Numbered from the stretch's first letter, positions 12,127-20,884 are shown. The stretch: 64,000 bases of DNA from Xanthomonas sacchari (GCF_040529065.1 NZ_CP132343.1:2976001-3040000); one strand, 5' to 3'. The notes: generated by a model not told the origin, from the sequence alone. Numbers and translations: made by a program.

Positions 12127-13077
12127 TTATTGAAGGATGTTCAAAAGTTCCACGTCGAAGGTCAACATCGCATCCGGGCCGATCGGGCCGCCCGGCGTTC
12201 CCTGCGGGCCGTAGCCCAGGTTGGACGGAATCCAGAAGCGGTACTTGGATCCCACCGGCATCAGCGCCACGCCCTCGCTCCAGCCCGGCACGACCTGGTT
12301 GAGCGCGAACTCGGCCGGCTGGCCGTTCTTGTACGAGCTGTCGAAGACGGTGCCGTCGAGCAGCTTGCCTTCGTAGTTCACCCGCACCTTGCTGGTGGAG
12401 GTAGGCCGCGGGCCGCTGCCTTCGCGCAGCACCATGTACTGCAGGCCTGACGGGGTGGTGATCACGCCCTTCTGGTTCTTGTTCTGCGCCAGGAAGGCAT
12501 TGCCTTCCTGCTTGTTCTTGGTCGCCACCGCAGCCTGCTTGGACGCACCGAAGGCCTGCAGCGTGGCCATCGCCTGCTCCTGGGTCATCGCGGTCTGGCC
12601 CTTGGCGAACACCGTGCGCACCGCGCCCATCAGCGTCGGCAGATCGATGTCGTTCTGGATCCGCGCGAGCGACGGACCGACCGCACGGTCGCCCAGCATC
12701 AGGCCCACGTTCTCCTTGGACACCGGCGGCGGCTGCGTGCCCGGCGCCATGCCCGGCACCGGCTGGCCGTTGCGCGCGGCCAGCTGCGTGCGCAGCGCGG
12801 TGTCGGTGGCCTGGGTCTGCTCATCGGACAGCAGCGGCTTGCCCTGCTTGAAGGCGTTCTCGATCGCGCGCTGCATCGCGTCCACGTCGATGTCCTGGGC
12901 GATGGGCTCGAACGAGCGCGCCACATCCATGCCGATCGCGTAGCTGACCTTCTGCTTTTCCGTGCTCAGCGTCGTCGCCGTGCTGCCGGCCGCCGGCGCC
13001 TGCGCGGACGCATGACCGGCGACCATCGCCATCCCCACCACCAGCGACGCCACGGCGCCGCGCATTCCCATCTTCAT
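12127..13077 (-). CDS. FKBP-type peptidyl-prolyl isomerase, periplasmic (Mip/FkpA-like)
   Basis: This 316-residue protein has a signal peptide (MGMRGAVASLVVGMAMVAGHASAQA), an N-terminal FKBP dimerisation domain (VSYAIGMDVARSFEPIAQDIDVDAMQRAIENAF) and a C-terminal FKBP domain from about residue 205 (VRVNYEGKLLDGTVFDSSY, VVPGWSEGVALMPVGSKYRFWIPSNLGYG). It should catalyse proline isomerisation in folding of envelope proteins. It is longer than the usual Mip protein because of an extended middle region (about residues 100-185). It is followed closely by ugd. Confidence 0.93.
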   Translation of the reverse strand: MKMGMRGAVASLVVGMAMVAGHASAQAPAAGSTATTLSTEKQKVSYAIGMDVARSFEPIAQDIDVDAMQRAIENAFKQGKPLLSDEQTQATDTALRTQLAARNGQPVPGMAPGTQPPPVSKENVGLMLGDRAVGPSLARIQNDIDLPTLMGAVRTVFAKGQTAMTQEQAMATLQAFGASKQAAVATKNKQEGNAFLAQNKNQKGVITTPSGLQYMVLREGSGPRPTSTSKVRVNYEGKLLDGTVFDSSYKNGQPAEFALNQVVPGWSEGVALMPVGSKYRFWIPSNLGYGPQGTPGGPIGPDAMLTFDVELLNILQ

Positions 13078-13173
13078 TCGCTACTTTCCCTGGAAGTGAA
13101 CTGTGTACTGGATGCGCCGGGGTGGCGCGGAGGCCGGCATTGTCGCACGCGCGGCCGAGATGTTGACCCGCTT

Positions 13174-13740
13174 TCAGTGCGACGCCGGCTGCGCTTTCAG
13201 TTCGCGTTCGATGGCACTGCGCAAGGCCGGATCGTCGGGCGTGACCTTGCTCGGAAATTGCGCGACCACGCGTCCGTCGCGCGCGATCAGATACTTGTGG
13301 AAATTCCAGCCCGGCGCCACGCCGGTGGCCTGTGTCAGTTGCTTGTACAGCGGCGTCGCGTCGTCGCCGATCACATGCACCTTCTCGAACATCGGGAACT
13401 TCACCCCATAGGTGAGCGTGCAGAATTCCTGGATCTGCTTCTCCGATCCGGGCTCCTGGCCCTTGAAGTCGTTGGACGGGAAGCCGAGCACGCTGAAGCC
13501 CTGCGCCGCGTACTGCTGCTGCAGCTTCTCCAGGCCGTCGTACTGCGGGGTGTAGCCGCACTTGCTGGCGGTGTTGACCACCAGCAGCACCTTGCCGCCG
13601 TAGGTCTTGTTCAGGTTCACCTTGTCCTTGCCGGCCAGCGGGCGGTAGTCCCGGTCCAGCAAGGAGCCCGCCCAGGCGCTGCCGACGGTGCCGGCAGCGG
13701 CCAGGATCGCGAGGAAAAACAGACGCTTGGAAATTTTCAT
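13174..13740 (-). CDS. glutathione peroxidase family protein, exported
   Basis: This 188-residue thiol peroxidase carries a signal peptide (KRLFFLAILAAAGTVGSAWA), so it acts outside the cytoplasm. The peroxidatic cysteine lies in NTASKCGYTPQYDGL, the resolving region FPSNDFKGQEPGS is present with a further Cys in IQEFCTLTYG, and WNFHKYLI supplies the conserved Trp. The family reduces hydroperoxides, often with thioredoxin rather than glutathione in bacteria. It is the first gene of a minus-strand run and is divergent from the YtrA-type operon. Confidence 0.92.
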   Translation of the reverse strand: MKISKRLFFLAILAAAGTVGSAWAGSLLDRDYRPLAGKDKVNLNKTYGGKVLLVVNTASKCGYTPQYDGLEKLQQQYAAQGFSVLGFPSNDFKGQEPGSEKQIQEFCTLTYGVKFPMFEKVHVIGDDATPLYKQLTQATGVAPGWNFHKYLIARDGRVVAQFPSKVTPDDPALRSAIERELKAQPASH

Positions 13741-13804
13741 GAGGCACCGTCAGAGAAAAGGAGAAGTCGCGGGCAACCAGGTCGGAAGTTGGGTCTGCAG
13801 CGTG

Positions 13805-13845
13805 TTGACATGCCGTGTAACGGTGTTATAGTTAAATACAACACC
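13805..13845 (+). promoter_or_regulatory. promoter and GGTG-N16-CACC operator of the YtrA-type operon
   Basis: TTGACA (13805-13810) and TATAGT (13827-13832), 16 bases apart, form a good sigma-70 promoter. An imperfect 24-bp palindrome GGTGTT-N12-AACACC (13822-13845; 20 of 24 positions symmetric) covers the -10 box and start site. GGTG-N16-CACC is the form I recall for the operator of the Xanthomonas YtrA regulator, whose homologue is encoded just downstream. Repression by that regulator is inferred. Confidence 0.75.
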
Positions 13846-13868
13846 ACTCACCCAGAGCAGGTCCCACG

Positions 13869-14111
13869 ATGAACCTCAAACGCCTCCAGCGCAGTCTTCC
13901 GGCCCTGGTCATCGTCGGCACCCTGCTCTGCGCGAGCTGGATCGGCGCCCAACGCCACCAGGGACGGCCGCTGGATTATGGCGCCAGCACGCCGCACGAC
14001 GACAGCGCCGCCGGCGCCGCACCTTCTACCGTCCCGGCGGTGCGGCGTCTGCGGGCCTCGCTGTCCGTGCCTTATTTCTCCTTCGCGCGCACCCTGCGCC
14101 CACGGAGCTGA
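13869..14111 (+). CDS. small membrane-anchored protein, first gene of the YtrA-type operon
   Basis: This 80-residue protein has one N-terminal hydrophobic segment (LPALVIVGTLLCASWIGA) that could be an anchor or uncleaved signal, then a short hydrophilic tail rich in Ala, Ser and Arg. I do not recognise a family. It is the first gene after the operator, ends two bases before the GntR gene, and is very likely co-regulated with the ABC transporter. Confidence 0.65.
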   Translation: MNLKRLQRSLPALVIVGTLLCASWIGAQRHQGRPLDYGASTPHDDSAAGAAPSTVPAVRRLRASLSVPYFSFARTLRPRS

Positions 14112-14113
14112 CC

Positions 14114-14476
14114 ATGAGCGATATCCAATGGAGCGACGGCGCTCCGATCTACCGCCAGCTGAAGGACCGGGTCATCGCGATGATGCTCGACGGCATCCTC
14201 AAGCCCGGCGACGCCCTGCCCTCGGTGCGCCAGGTGGCCGCCGAATACCAGCTCAACCCGATCACCGTCTCGCGCGCCTACCAGGAACTGGCCGACGAGG
14301 CCCTGGTCGAGAAGCGGCGCGGGCTGGGCATGTTCATGACCGAGGAAGCGGCGCAGAAGCTGCGCGGCAGCGAGCGCGACCGCTTCCTCAACGAAGAGTG
14401 GCCCCTGGTGCTGGAACGCATCCAGCGCCTGGGCCTGACATTGGAAGACTTGTTGCCACCGGGGAAAACGCCATGA
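14114..14476 (+). CDS. GntR-family regulator, YtrA subfamily
   Basis: This 120-residue protein is a short GntR regulator: an N-terminal winged helix (APIYRQLKDRVIAMMLDGILKPGDALPSVRQVAAEYQLNPITVSRAYQELADEALVEKRRG) and only a short helical dimerisation tail, the mark of the YtrA subfamily. These proteins usually repress an adjacent ABC transporter operon and are relieved by envelope or antibiotic stress. The palindrome at 13822-13845 is its likely operator. Its stop overlaps the ATPase start by ATGA. Confidence 0.92.
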   Translation: MSDIQWSDGAPIYRQLKDRVIAMMLDGILKPGDALPSVRQVAAEYQLNPITVSRAYQELADEALVEKRRGLGMFMTEEAAQKLRGSERDRFLNEEWPLVLERIQRLGLTLEDLLPPGKTP

Positions 14477-15354
14477 CTGCCGCTGTCGCCGCATCCGAAT
14501 CCGTCGTCTACGCGCAGGGGTTGCGCAAGACCTACAACCACAAGCCGGCCCTGGCCGATGCGTCCTTCACCATCGCGCCCGGCCGCATCGTCGGCCTGAT
14601 CGGCCCCAACGGCGCCGGCAAGACCACCGCATTGAAGGCGGTGCTGGGCCTGACCGCCGTGGAAGGCGAACTGCGCGTGCTGGGGATGGACCCGCGCAAG
14701 CAGCGCGACGCGCTGATGAACGAGGTGTGCTTCATCGCCGACGTGGCGGTGCTGCCGCGCTGGATGCGGGTGAGCGAGGCGATCGACTTCGTCGCCGGCG
14801 TGCATCCGCGCTTCGATCGCGCCAAGTGCGAGCGCTTTCTGGCCAACACCAAGCTCTCGCCCAAGCTGCGGGTGCGCGAGATGTCCAAGGGCATGATCGT
14901 GCAGTTGCACCTGGCGCTGGTGATGGCGATCGACGCGCGCCTGCTGGTGCTGGACGAGCCGACCCTGGGCCTGGACATCCTGTACCGCAAGGAGTTCTAC
15001 CAGCGCCTGCTGGAAGACTACTTCGACGAGCAGAAGACCATCGTCATCACCACCCACCAGGTGGAGGAGATCGAGCACATCCTCACCGACGTGCTGTTCA
15101 TCCGCGACGGCCGCATCGTGCTCAGCGCCGACATGGAGCACATGGCCACCCGCTACACCGAACTGCTGGTGCCGGCCGAGCGCATCGACGCCGCGCGCGC
15201 GCTGCAGCCGATCGACGAACGCGGCCTGCCGTTCGGCAAGTCGGTGTTCCTGTACGACGGCGTGCCGCAGGCGCAGCTGGCCGCACTCGGCGAAACCCGC
15301 ACTCCCGGCCTGGCCGACCTGTTCGTCGCCATCATGAAGGGCACCTACGCATGA
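14473..15354 (+). CDS. ABC transporter ATP-binding protein (YtrA operon)
   Basis: This 293-residue ATPase has Walker A GPNGAGKTTALKAVLGL at about residues 44-60 and Walker B LLVLDEPTLGLD near 157. Its signature region reads VREMSKGMIVQLHLALVMAI, a degenerate form of LSGGQ seen in this subgroup. It should power the permease encoded directly after it, overlapping by ATGA. The substrate is unknown; related Ytr/BcrA-type systems are linked to antimicrobial and envelope stress. Confidence 0.92.
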   Translation: MTAAVAASESVVYAQGLRKTYNHKPALADASFTIAPGRIVGLIGPNGAGKTTALKAVLGLTAVEGELRVLGMDPRKQRDALMNEVCFIADVAVLPRWMRVSEAIDFVAGVHPRFDRAKCERFLANTKLSPKLRVREMSKGMIVQLHLALVMAIDARLLVLDEPTLGLDILYRKEFYQRLLEDYFDEQKTIVITTHQVEEIEHILTDVLFIRDGRIVLSADMEHMATRYTELLVPAERIDAARALQPIDERGLPFGKSVFLYDGVPQAQLAALGETRTPGLADLFVAIMKGTYA

Positions 15355-16343
15355 ACGCTCCCGCCAAGACAATCTCTCCCGTGTCCACCTTCAAGTGGCT
15401 GCTCAAGCGCGAATTCTGGGAACACCGCGGCGGCTTCCTGTGGGCGCCGGTCATCACCGGCGGCATCGTCGCCACGCTGTACACGGTGCTGTCGATCATC
15501 GGCAGCATCGCCGGCCGCAACCATGGCGGCAGCTCGCGCCTGAACGACATGCAGTGGGATGGCCAGGCCGCGAACGCCCACCAGATCATCGGCGCGGTCG
15601 GCGACGGCACCATGCTCGCCGGCGTGGTCCTGGCCTGCATCGTGGTCGGCTTCGTGGTGTTCTTCTATGCGCTGGGCGCGCTGTACGACGACCGTCGCGA
15701 CCGCAGCGTGCTGTTCTGGAAGTCGCTGCCGCTGTCGGACACCAGCACCGTGCTGTCCAAGGCCGCCTGGGCGCTGTTGCTGGCGCCGCTGCTGGCGATC
15801 GGGGTCGGCCTGCTGATCGGCCTGGCGCTGTGGGTGGTCACCGCGCTGACCCTGTCGGTCAACGGCATCCCGCAGAGCACCGCCGTGTTCACCGAATCGC
15901 ACCCGCTGCGCATCATCGGCATGGTCCTGGCCGCGCTGCCGGTGCAGGTGCTGTGGTCGTTGCCGGCGATCGGCTGGCTGATGCTGTGCTCGGCCTGGGC
16001 GCGCAGCAAGCCGTTCCTGTGGGCGGTGCTGATCCCGATCCTGGGCTGCGTGACCGCCAGCATGATGGGCATCCTGCCGATGCTCAACGTCAACCACAAC
16101 CTGATCTGGTACACCGTGGTCTATCGCGGCCTGCTCAGCGTGCTGCCGGGCAGCTGGGGTCCGGTGCTGAACGAGCAGGTGGCCGAAACCCACATCAGCG
16201 GCCCGCAGGACCTGGTCAACGCGATCCATCTCGGCGACACCTGGGTGCTGTTCCGCGATCCCGACCTGTGGATCGGCGCCGCTGTCGGCGTGGCCTTCAT
16301 CGTCGCCGCGATCTACGTGCGCCGCTGGCGCGACGAAGCCTGA
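15351..16343 (+). CDS. ABC transporter permease (YtrA operon)
   Basis: This 330-residue membrane protein has an N-terminal cytoplasmic stretch, then about six hydrophobic segments (for example FLWAPVITGGIVATLYTVLSIIG, GVVLACIVVGFVVFFYALGAL, ALLLAPLLAIGVGLLIGLALWVV). The DDRRDRSVLFWKSLPLSDT loop is typical of ABC-2 type permeases. A long extracytoplasmic loop precedes the last segment. It starts at the ATGA overlap with the ATPase gene and forms the transporter with it. Confidence 0.9.
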   Translation: MNAPAKTISPVSTFKWLLKREFWEHRGGFLWAPVITGGIVATLYTVLSIIGSIAGRNHGGSSRLNDMQWDGQAANAHQIIGAVGDGTMLAGVVLACIVVGFVVFFYALGALYDDRRDRSVLFWKSLPLSDTSTVLSKAAWALLLAPLLAIGVGLLIGLALWVVTALTLSVNGIPQSTAVFTESHPLRIIGMVLAALPVQVLWSLPAIGWLMLCSAWARSKPFLWAVLIPILGCVTASMMGILPMLNVNHNLIWYTVVYRGLLSVLPGSWGPVLNEQVAETHISGPQDLVNAIHLGDTWVLFRDPDLWIGAAVGVAFIVAAIYVRRWRDEA

Positions 16344-16386
16344 TCGCAACGCCGCCTCCCTTCCCTTTTTCGCAAGGAGTTTCCCG

Positions 16387-17211
16387 ATGCACAAGACCCT
16401 CGCCCTGTGTGCCCTGCTGTCGCTGCCGGCCGTCGCCATGGCCGACGACTGCAAGTATTCCGAACCGCGCGAACTGAAGCTGGACCTGGCCGGCGTCAAG
16501 TCGGTGCTGCTGGACGTGCAGCAGAACGACCTCAAGCTCACCGGCGCCAGCGGCGGCGACTCCACCCTGCGCGGCCGCGCCTGCGCCTCCGACGCGGACA
16601 TGCTCAAGGAGCTGACCCTGCGCCAGCGCCACGACGGCGACACCCTGGTGGTGACGCTGAAGCACGAGGGCAAGATCCACGGCATCAGCGTCGGCAACCG
16701 CTACGCCTATCTCAACGTCGCCGGCAGCATCCCGGCCAACCTGCCGGTGCAGCTGCAACTGGGTTCGGGCGATGCCGAGATCAGCGGCGTGGCCTCGCTC
16801 GACGCCAAGATCGGCTCCGGCGACCTGCATGCGCAGAACATCCGCGGTGCGGTCAGCGCCACGGTCGGCTCCGGCGACATCGAACTGCGCAATGTCGGCA
16901 GCGTGGCCCTGCCGACGCTGGGCTCGGGCGACGTCAAGGCCGACCAGGTCGGCGGCGACGTCAAGGTCGGCACGGTCGGCTCCGGCGACCTGACCGTGCA
17001 CGGCGTGCGCGGCAGCGTGCAGGTCGACAGCGTCGGCTCCGGCGACGTGCAACTGCGCGATGTCAGCGGCAGCGTCGCGGTGCAGACCGTGGGTTCCGGC
17101 GACCTGGATGTCGGCACCGTCGGCGGCAACCTGAGCGTGCAGAAGGTCGGCAGCGGCGACGTCACCCACCACGGCGTGCGCGGCAGCATCAACCTGCCGA
17201 AGCCGCGCTGA
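16387..17211 (+). CDS. secreted GSGD-repeat protein (DUF4097/GIN-like beta solenoid)
   Basis: This 274-residue protein has a signal peptide (TLALCALLSLPAVAMADDC) and, from about residue 120, eight repeats of about 18-19 residues each marked by GSGD (LGSGDAEIS, IGSGDLHA, VGSGDIEL, LGSGDVKA, VGSGDLTV, VGSGDVQL, VGSGDLDV, VGSGDVTH). The pattern predicts a beta-solenoid of the DUF4097/DUF2807 type, probably periplasmic or surface exposed. It follows the permease by 43 bases with an AAGGAG ribosome site. Its role in the operon is unknown; a sensor or binding protein for envelope damage is one possibility. Confidence 0.75.
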   Translation: MHKTLALCALLSLPAVAMADDCKYSEPRELKLDLAGVKSVLLDVQQNDLKLTGASGGDSTLRGRACASDADMLKELTLRQRHDGDTLVVTLKHEGKIHGISVGNRYAYLNVAGSIPANLPVQLQLGSGDAEISGVASLDAKIGSGDLHAQNIRGAVSATVGSGDIELRNVGSVALPTLGSGDVKADQVGGDVKVGTVGSGDLTVHGVRGSVQVDSVGSGDVQLRDVSGSVAVQTVGSGDLDVGTVGGNLSVQKVGSGDVTHHGVRGSINLPKPR

Positions 17212-17253
17212 TCCGACGCGCCACTTTTCTCCCTTCCGCACGAGGACACGCCC

Positions 17254-17814
17254 ATGCAATTCCGTTCCCTGTCCCTGGCCGGTGTCGCCCTGGCCGTGCT
17301 GTTCTCGCTCAGCGCCTGCCAGCGCTCGGCCTCGTCGAACGACCGCGTCGTGGTCGACCACGGCGGCGCGCAAAGCCTGACCTTCCTCAACGGCGACCTC
17401 ACCCTGAAGGCCAATGGCCAGCCGCCGGCCACCATCACCCGCGACGGCAAGCTGTTGATCGACGGCAAGCCTGTCGCTCTGGACGCCGAACAACAGCGCC
17501 TGCTGCTGGCCTACCGCAGCCAGATCGAAGCGGTGGGCAAGCAAGGCGTGGAGGTCGGCAAGGCCGGTGCGGCGCTGGGCGTGAAAGCGGCCGGCGATGC
17601 GATCAGCGGCGTGCTCAGCGGCGACACCGACCATATCGGCGAGCGGGTGGAGGCGCAGGCCGATAAGATCAAGCAGGCCGCGCTGAAGATCTGCGACCAG
17701 GTCGCCGCGCTGCGCGCCGCGCAGGATGCGCTGATGGAGAAGGTGCCGGCGTTCCGTCCGTATTCCACGCTGGAAGACAGCGACGTGCGCGACTGCAAGC
17801 ATTCGGCGGCGTAA
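17254..17814 (+). CDS. lipoprotein, YggN/DUF2884-like
   Basis: This 186-residue protein has a lipoprotein signal ending LFSLSAC, followed by SLTFLNGDLTLKANGQPPATITRDGKLLIDGKPVALDAEQQRLL, the pattern of YggN-type (DUF2884) proteins, and a long helical C-terminal part with Cys in KICDQ and VRDCK. It closes the YtrA-type operon, 42 bases after the GSGD protein. Function is unknown. The ATITRDGKLLIDG motif recurs in the lipoprotein at 20383-20823. Confidence 0.75.
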   Translation: MQFRSLSLAGVALAVLFSLSACQRSASSNDRVVVDHGGAQSLTFLNGDLTLKANGQPPATITRDGKLLIDGKPVALDAEQQRLLLAYRSQIEAVGKQGVEVGKAGAALGVKAAGDAISGVLSGDTDHIGERVEAQADKIKQAALKICDQVAALRAAQDALMEKVPAFRPYSTLEDSDVRDCKHSAA

Positions 17815-17910
17815 TCGGCGGCAGCCACGCTGCCGCGACCATCGTCCACGAGCGCCCGCTGAGTCCGCGCTCCACCCGGCAGTCGTGCAATCGCCGGGCG
17901 GGTCGCGGTC

Positions 17911-18774
17911 TCAACGGGCGTAGCGTTTCGCGCCGGCCACGCAGACCATCGCGACCAAGGTCACCGCCAGCATCGTCCAGCTCACCGTTTCGTGCAGCAG
18001 CAGCGCGGCCAGGCCCAAGCCGATGAAGGGCTGGAACAACTGCAGTTGCCCGACCGCCGCGATCCCGCCTTGCGCCAGGCCGCGGTACCAGAACACGAAG
18101 CCGATCAACATGCTGAACAGCGAGACATAGCCAAGGCCGAGCCACGCCGGCATGCGCACAGTGCCGAACGATGCGGGCTGCGTCAGCAAGGCCAGGGACA
18201 TCATCAGCGGCAGCGACAGCACCAGCGCCCAACAGATGACCTGCCATCCGCCCAGCATGCGCGACAGGCGAGCGCCCTCCGCATAGCCCAGCCCGCACAG
18301 CACCACCGCGGCCAGCATCAGCAGATCGCCCTGCCACGAGGCGTCGATCCCGCCGATCGCCGCATAGCCGACGACGCTGCAGGCACCGGCCAGCGAGAAC
18401 ACCCAGAACGGCGCACGCGGGCGTTCGCCGGCGCGCAACACGGCGAAGACGGCGGTGCACAACGGCAGCAGGCCCACGAACACGATGGAATGCGCCGAGG
18501 TCACATGCTGCAGCGCCAGTGCGGTCAGCAGGGGAAATCCGGCCACGACCCCCAGCGCCGTCATCGCCAAGGCGGGGAGCTCGGCGCGGTGCGGACGCGG
18601 TTGCCGACACCCGAGCAGGAGCGCCAGCCCCAGCGCGGCGGCAATGCTGGCGCGGGCACAGGTCAGGAACACGGGGGAAAAATCGGCGACCGCGACGCGC
18701 GTTGCGGGCAACGACCCCGCAAAAATCATCACGCCGATACATCCATTGATCCAGCCACCGGTGGTTTTTTCCAT
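17911..18774 (-). CDS. EamA/DMT-family transporter
   Basis: This 287-residue protein is almost entirely hydrophobic, with about ten membrane segments in two EamA repeats. It begins MEKTTGGWINGCIGVMIFAGSLPATRVAV and ends IGLGLAALLLHETVSWTMLAVTLVAMVCVAGAKRYAR, typical of the drug/metabolite transporter superfamily, often exporters. The ATG at 18774 has AAGGAG upstream. It is divergent from a MocR-type regulator, which probably controls it. Confidence 0.88.
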   Translation of the reverse strand: MEKTTGGWINGCIGVMIFAGSLPATRVAVADFSPVFLTCARASIAAALGLALLLGCRQPRPHRAELPALAMTALGVVAGFPLLTALALQHVTSAHSIVFVGLLPLCTAVFAVLRAGERPRAPFWVFSLAGACSVVGYAAIGGIDASWQGDLLMLAAVVLCGLGYAEGARLSRMLGGWQVICWALVLSLPLMMSLALLTQPASFGTVRMPAWLGLGYVSLFSMLIGFVFWYRGLAQGGIAAVGQLQLFQPFIGLGLAALLLHETVSWTMLAVTLVAMVCVAGAKRYAR

Positions 18775-18832
18775 GCGCTTCTCCTTCTGCATCGCCGTTG
18801 CAGTAGACGCCTCGCGGGACCGATCCGGCCAG

Positions 18833-18847
18833 ATACGATCCAATACG
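18833..18847. promoter_or_regulatory. direct repeat between transporter and MocR gene, operator candidate
   Basis: ATACG occurs at 18833-18837 and 18843-18847, ten bases apart, in the 89-base divergent gap. MocR regulators often bind short direct repeats on one face of the helix. The match is short, so confidence is low. Confidence 0.3.
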
Positions 18848-18863
18848 GTTTCGCATTACTGTT

Positions 18864-20303
18864 ATGGTTCAAGACCCAGTACAGCTGACGAAAGTGGACA
18901 GACCCGCAGCACCCGGCACGCGCATCGATGCGGTGATGGCCGACATCCGCGCCCGCATCGCCAACCGCACCAGCCTGCCGGGAGCGCGCCTGCCCTCCGT
19001 GCGCGCGCAGGCGCGCGCGCTGCGGGTGTCGGTGTCGACGGTGGTGGAAGCCTACGAGCGGCTGGCGGCCGAGGGCGCGATCGCGGCGCGCCCAGGGTCG
19101 GGCTTCTATGTGGCCGGGTCGGTGGCCCCACTGGCGCTGGCGCAACTCGGCCCGAAGCTCGACCGGCAGATCGATCCGCTGTGGGTATCGCGGCAGTCGC
19201 TGGAAGCGGATGCGCGCGTGCTCAAGCCCGGCTGCGGCTGGCTGCCGCCCGAATGGCTGTACGGCGCGGGCATGCGCCGCGCACTGCGCACGCTGGCGCG
19301 CGCCGACACGCAGGAGCTGACGGAGTACGCCACGCCCCTGGGCCACCCCGGCTTGCGCCAGTTCCTGTCGCGACGGCTGGCGGGCAATGGCGTGCAGGCG
19401 CCGCCCGAACAGATCCTGCTCGCCGAATCGGGCACGCATGCGATCGACCTGATCGGCCGTTTCCTGCTCTCGCCCGGCGACACGGTGCTGGTCGACGACC
19501 CGTGCTACTTCAATTTCCATGCCTTGCTCAAGGCGCATCGCGTGCAGGTCGTGGGCGTGCCCTATACGCCGAACGGACCGGACGTGGCGCGCTTCGAAGC
19601 GGCGCTGCGGGCGCATGCGCCGCGGCTGTACATCACCAACTCGGGGATCCACAACCCCACCGGCGCGACCCTGTCCGCGACGACGGCGCACCGGCTGCTG
19701 CTCCTGGCCGAGGGCTCGGACCTGGTGATCGTCGAGGACGACATCTTCGCCGACTTCGAGACCAGCCCCGCCCCGCGGCTGGCGGCCTTCGACGGCCTGG
19801 CGCGGGTCATCCAGATCGGCAGCTTTTCCAAGACGGTGTCGGCGTCGCTGCGTTGCGGCTACATCGCCGCACGTGGCGACTGGATCGAAAGCCTCGCCGA
19901 CCTGAAGATCGCTACCAGCTTCGGCGGCGGCCGGCTGGCGGCCGAGGCCGTGCTGATCGCCCTGACCGACAGCGGCTACCGCCGGCATCTGGAGACCTTG
20001 CGGCGGCGCCTGGCGGAGCAGATGGCCAGGACGGTGGCGCGGCTCCAGGGTCTCGGCATCCGACCCTGGCTGATTCCACAGGCAGGCCTGTTCCTTTGGT
20101 GCAGGCTGCCCGCGGGCATGGAGGCCGCAGCGATCGCGCACGCCTGCCTGCAGGAAGGCGTGGTGCTGGCGCCGGGCAATGCCTTCAGCCAGTCGTTGAG
20201 CGCGGGCGATTTCCTGCGTTTCAACGTCGCGCAATCCACCGACGAGCGGATGTTCAGCGTGCTCGCGCGCGCCATGCAGTCCGCTTCGAACTCACGCAGC
20301 TGA
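18864..20303 (+). CDS. MocR-family regulator (GntR winged helix fused to aminotransferase-like domain)
   Basis: This 479-residue protein has a GntR-type winged helix at about residues 20-85 (LPGARLPSVRAQARALRVSVSTVVEAYERLAAEG) joined to a fold-type I aminotransferase domain. The PLP lysine should be Lys323 in SFSKTVSASLRCG; NSGIHNPTG and VEDDIFADF are further conserved sites. MocR proteins use PLP as an effector link and commonly regulate a divergent gene, here the EamA transporter. No clear ribosome site precedes the ATG at 18864. Confidence 0.9.
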   Translation: MVQDPVQLTKVDRPAAPGTRIDAVMADIRARIANRTSLPGARLPSVRAQARALRVSVSTVVEAYERLAAEGAIAARPGSGFYVAGSVAPLALAQLGPKLDRQIDPLWVSRQSLEADARVLKPGCGWLPPEWLYGAGMRRALRTLARADTQELTEYATPLGHPGLRQFLSRRLAGNGVQAPPEQILLAESGTHAIDLIGRFLLSPGDTVLVDDPCYFNFHALLKAHRVQVVGVPYTPNGPDVARFEAALRAHAPRLYITNSGIHNPTGATLSATTAHRLLLLAEGSDLVIVEDDIFADFETSPAPRLAAFDGLARVIQIGSFSKTVSASLRCGYIAARGDWIESLADLKIATSFGGGRLAAEAVLIALTDSGYRRHLETLRRRLAEQMARTVARLQGLGIRPWLIPQAGLFLWCRLPAGMEAAAIAHACLQEGVVLAPGNAFSQSLSAGDFLRFNVAQSTDERMFSVLARAMQSASNSRS

Positions 20304-20382
20304 TGCGCGGCCCGCGCGCCTCGGCACGACCGCAGCCGCCGCACGTTCTAGAATGCCCGCACTCCCCCACTGCATCGCCTCC

Positions 20383-20823
20383 ATGAAGAAGACGCTGTTC
20401 GCCTGGTTCTCGCTGCTGTCGCTGTGCCTGCTGCTCGCCGCCTGCGGCGGACGCGGCGGCGAGACCGCCTCCTCGCGCGCCGAGCGCAGCAAGCCGCGGG
20501 TGGCGGTGGACAGCATGAACGTGATGCTGCGCCGCCCCCCGGCCGCCAATGCCACCATCGGGCCCGACGGCAGCCTGCGCATCGACGACATCGAACTGCC
20601 GCTGCCCGCCGCGCAGCGCACCGAACTGCAGCAGTTGTTCATGCACCTGCAGATGCAGCGCCAGCGCACCCTGGAGACCGCGGCGCCGGACCCGAACATG
20701 CGCTCGGTGGGCTTCGCGCCAACCCCGGAGATCACCGAAGCGCAGGCGGCGGTGTTGCGCGACATTCCCTCGTTGCAGCCCTACCGCGACAGCTTCGGCA
20801 ACCTGCAGGCCGAGCGCCGCTGA
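20383..20823 (+). CDS. small lipoprotein with a YggN-like motif
   Basis: This 146-residue protein begins KKTLFAWFSLLSLCLLLAACGGRGG, a clear lipobox. The mature part holds ATIGPDGSLRIDDIELPLPAAQRTELQQL, close in pattern to ATITRDGKLLIDGKPVALDAEQQRLLL in the YggN-like lipoprotein 3 kb upstream, so the two may share a fold. A TAGAAT -10-like box at 20349-20354 lies 28 bases before the ATG. I cannot assign a function. Confidence 0.7.
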   Translation: MKKTLFAWFSLLSLCLLLAACGGRGGETASSRAERSKPRVAVDSMNVMLRRPPAANATIGPDGSLRIDDIELPLPAAQRTELQQLFMHLQMQRQRTLETAAPDPNMRSVGFAPTPEITEAQAAVLRDIPSLQPYRDSFGNLQAERR

Positions 20824-20884
20824 GGCGTGCCGGCGCGCGCATGCGTCGGCACGGAGAGCCTCCAGTAACGAGTGGGCCCTTCCT

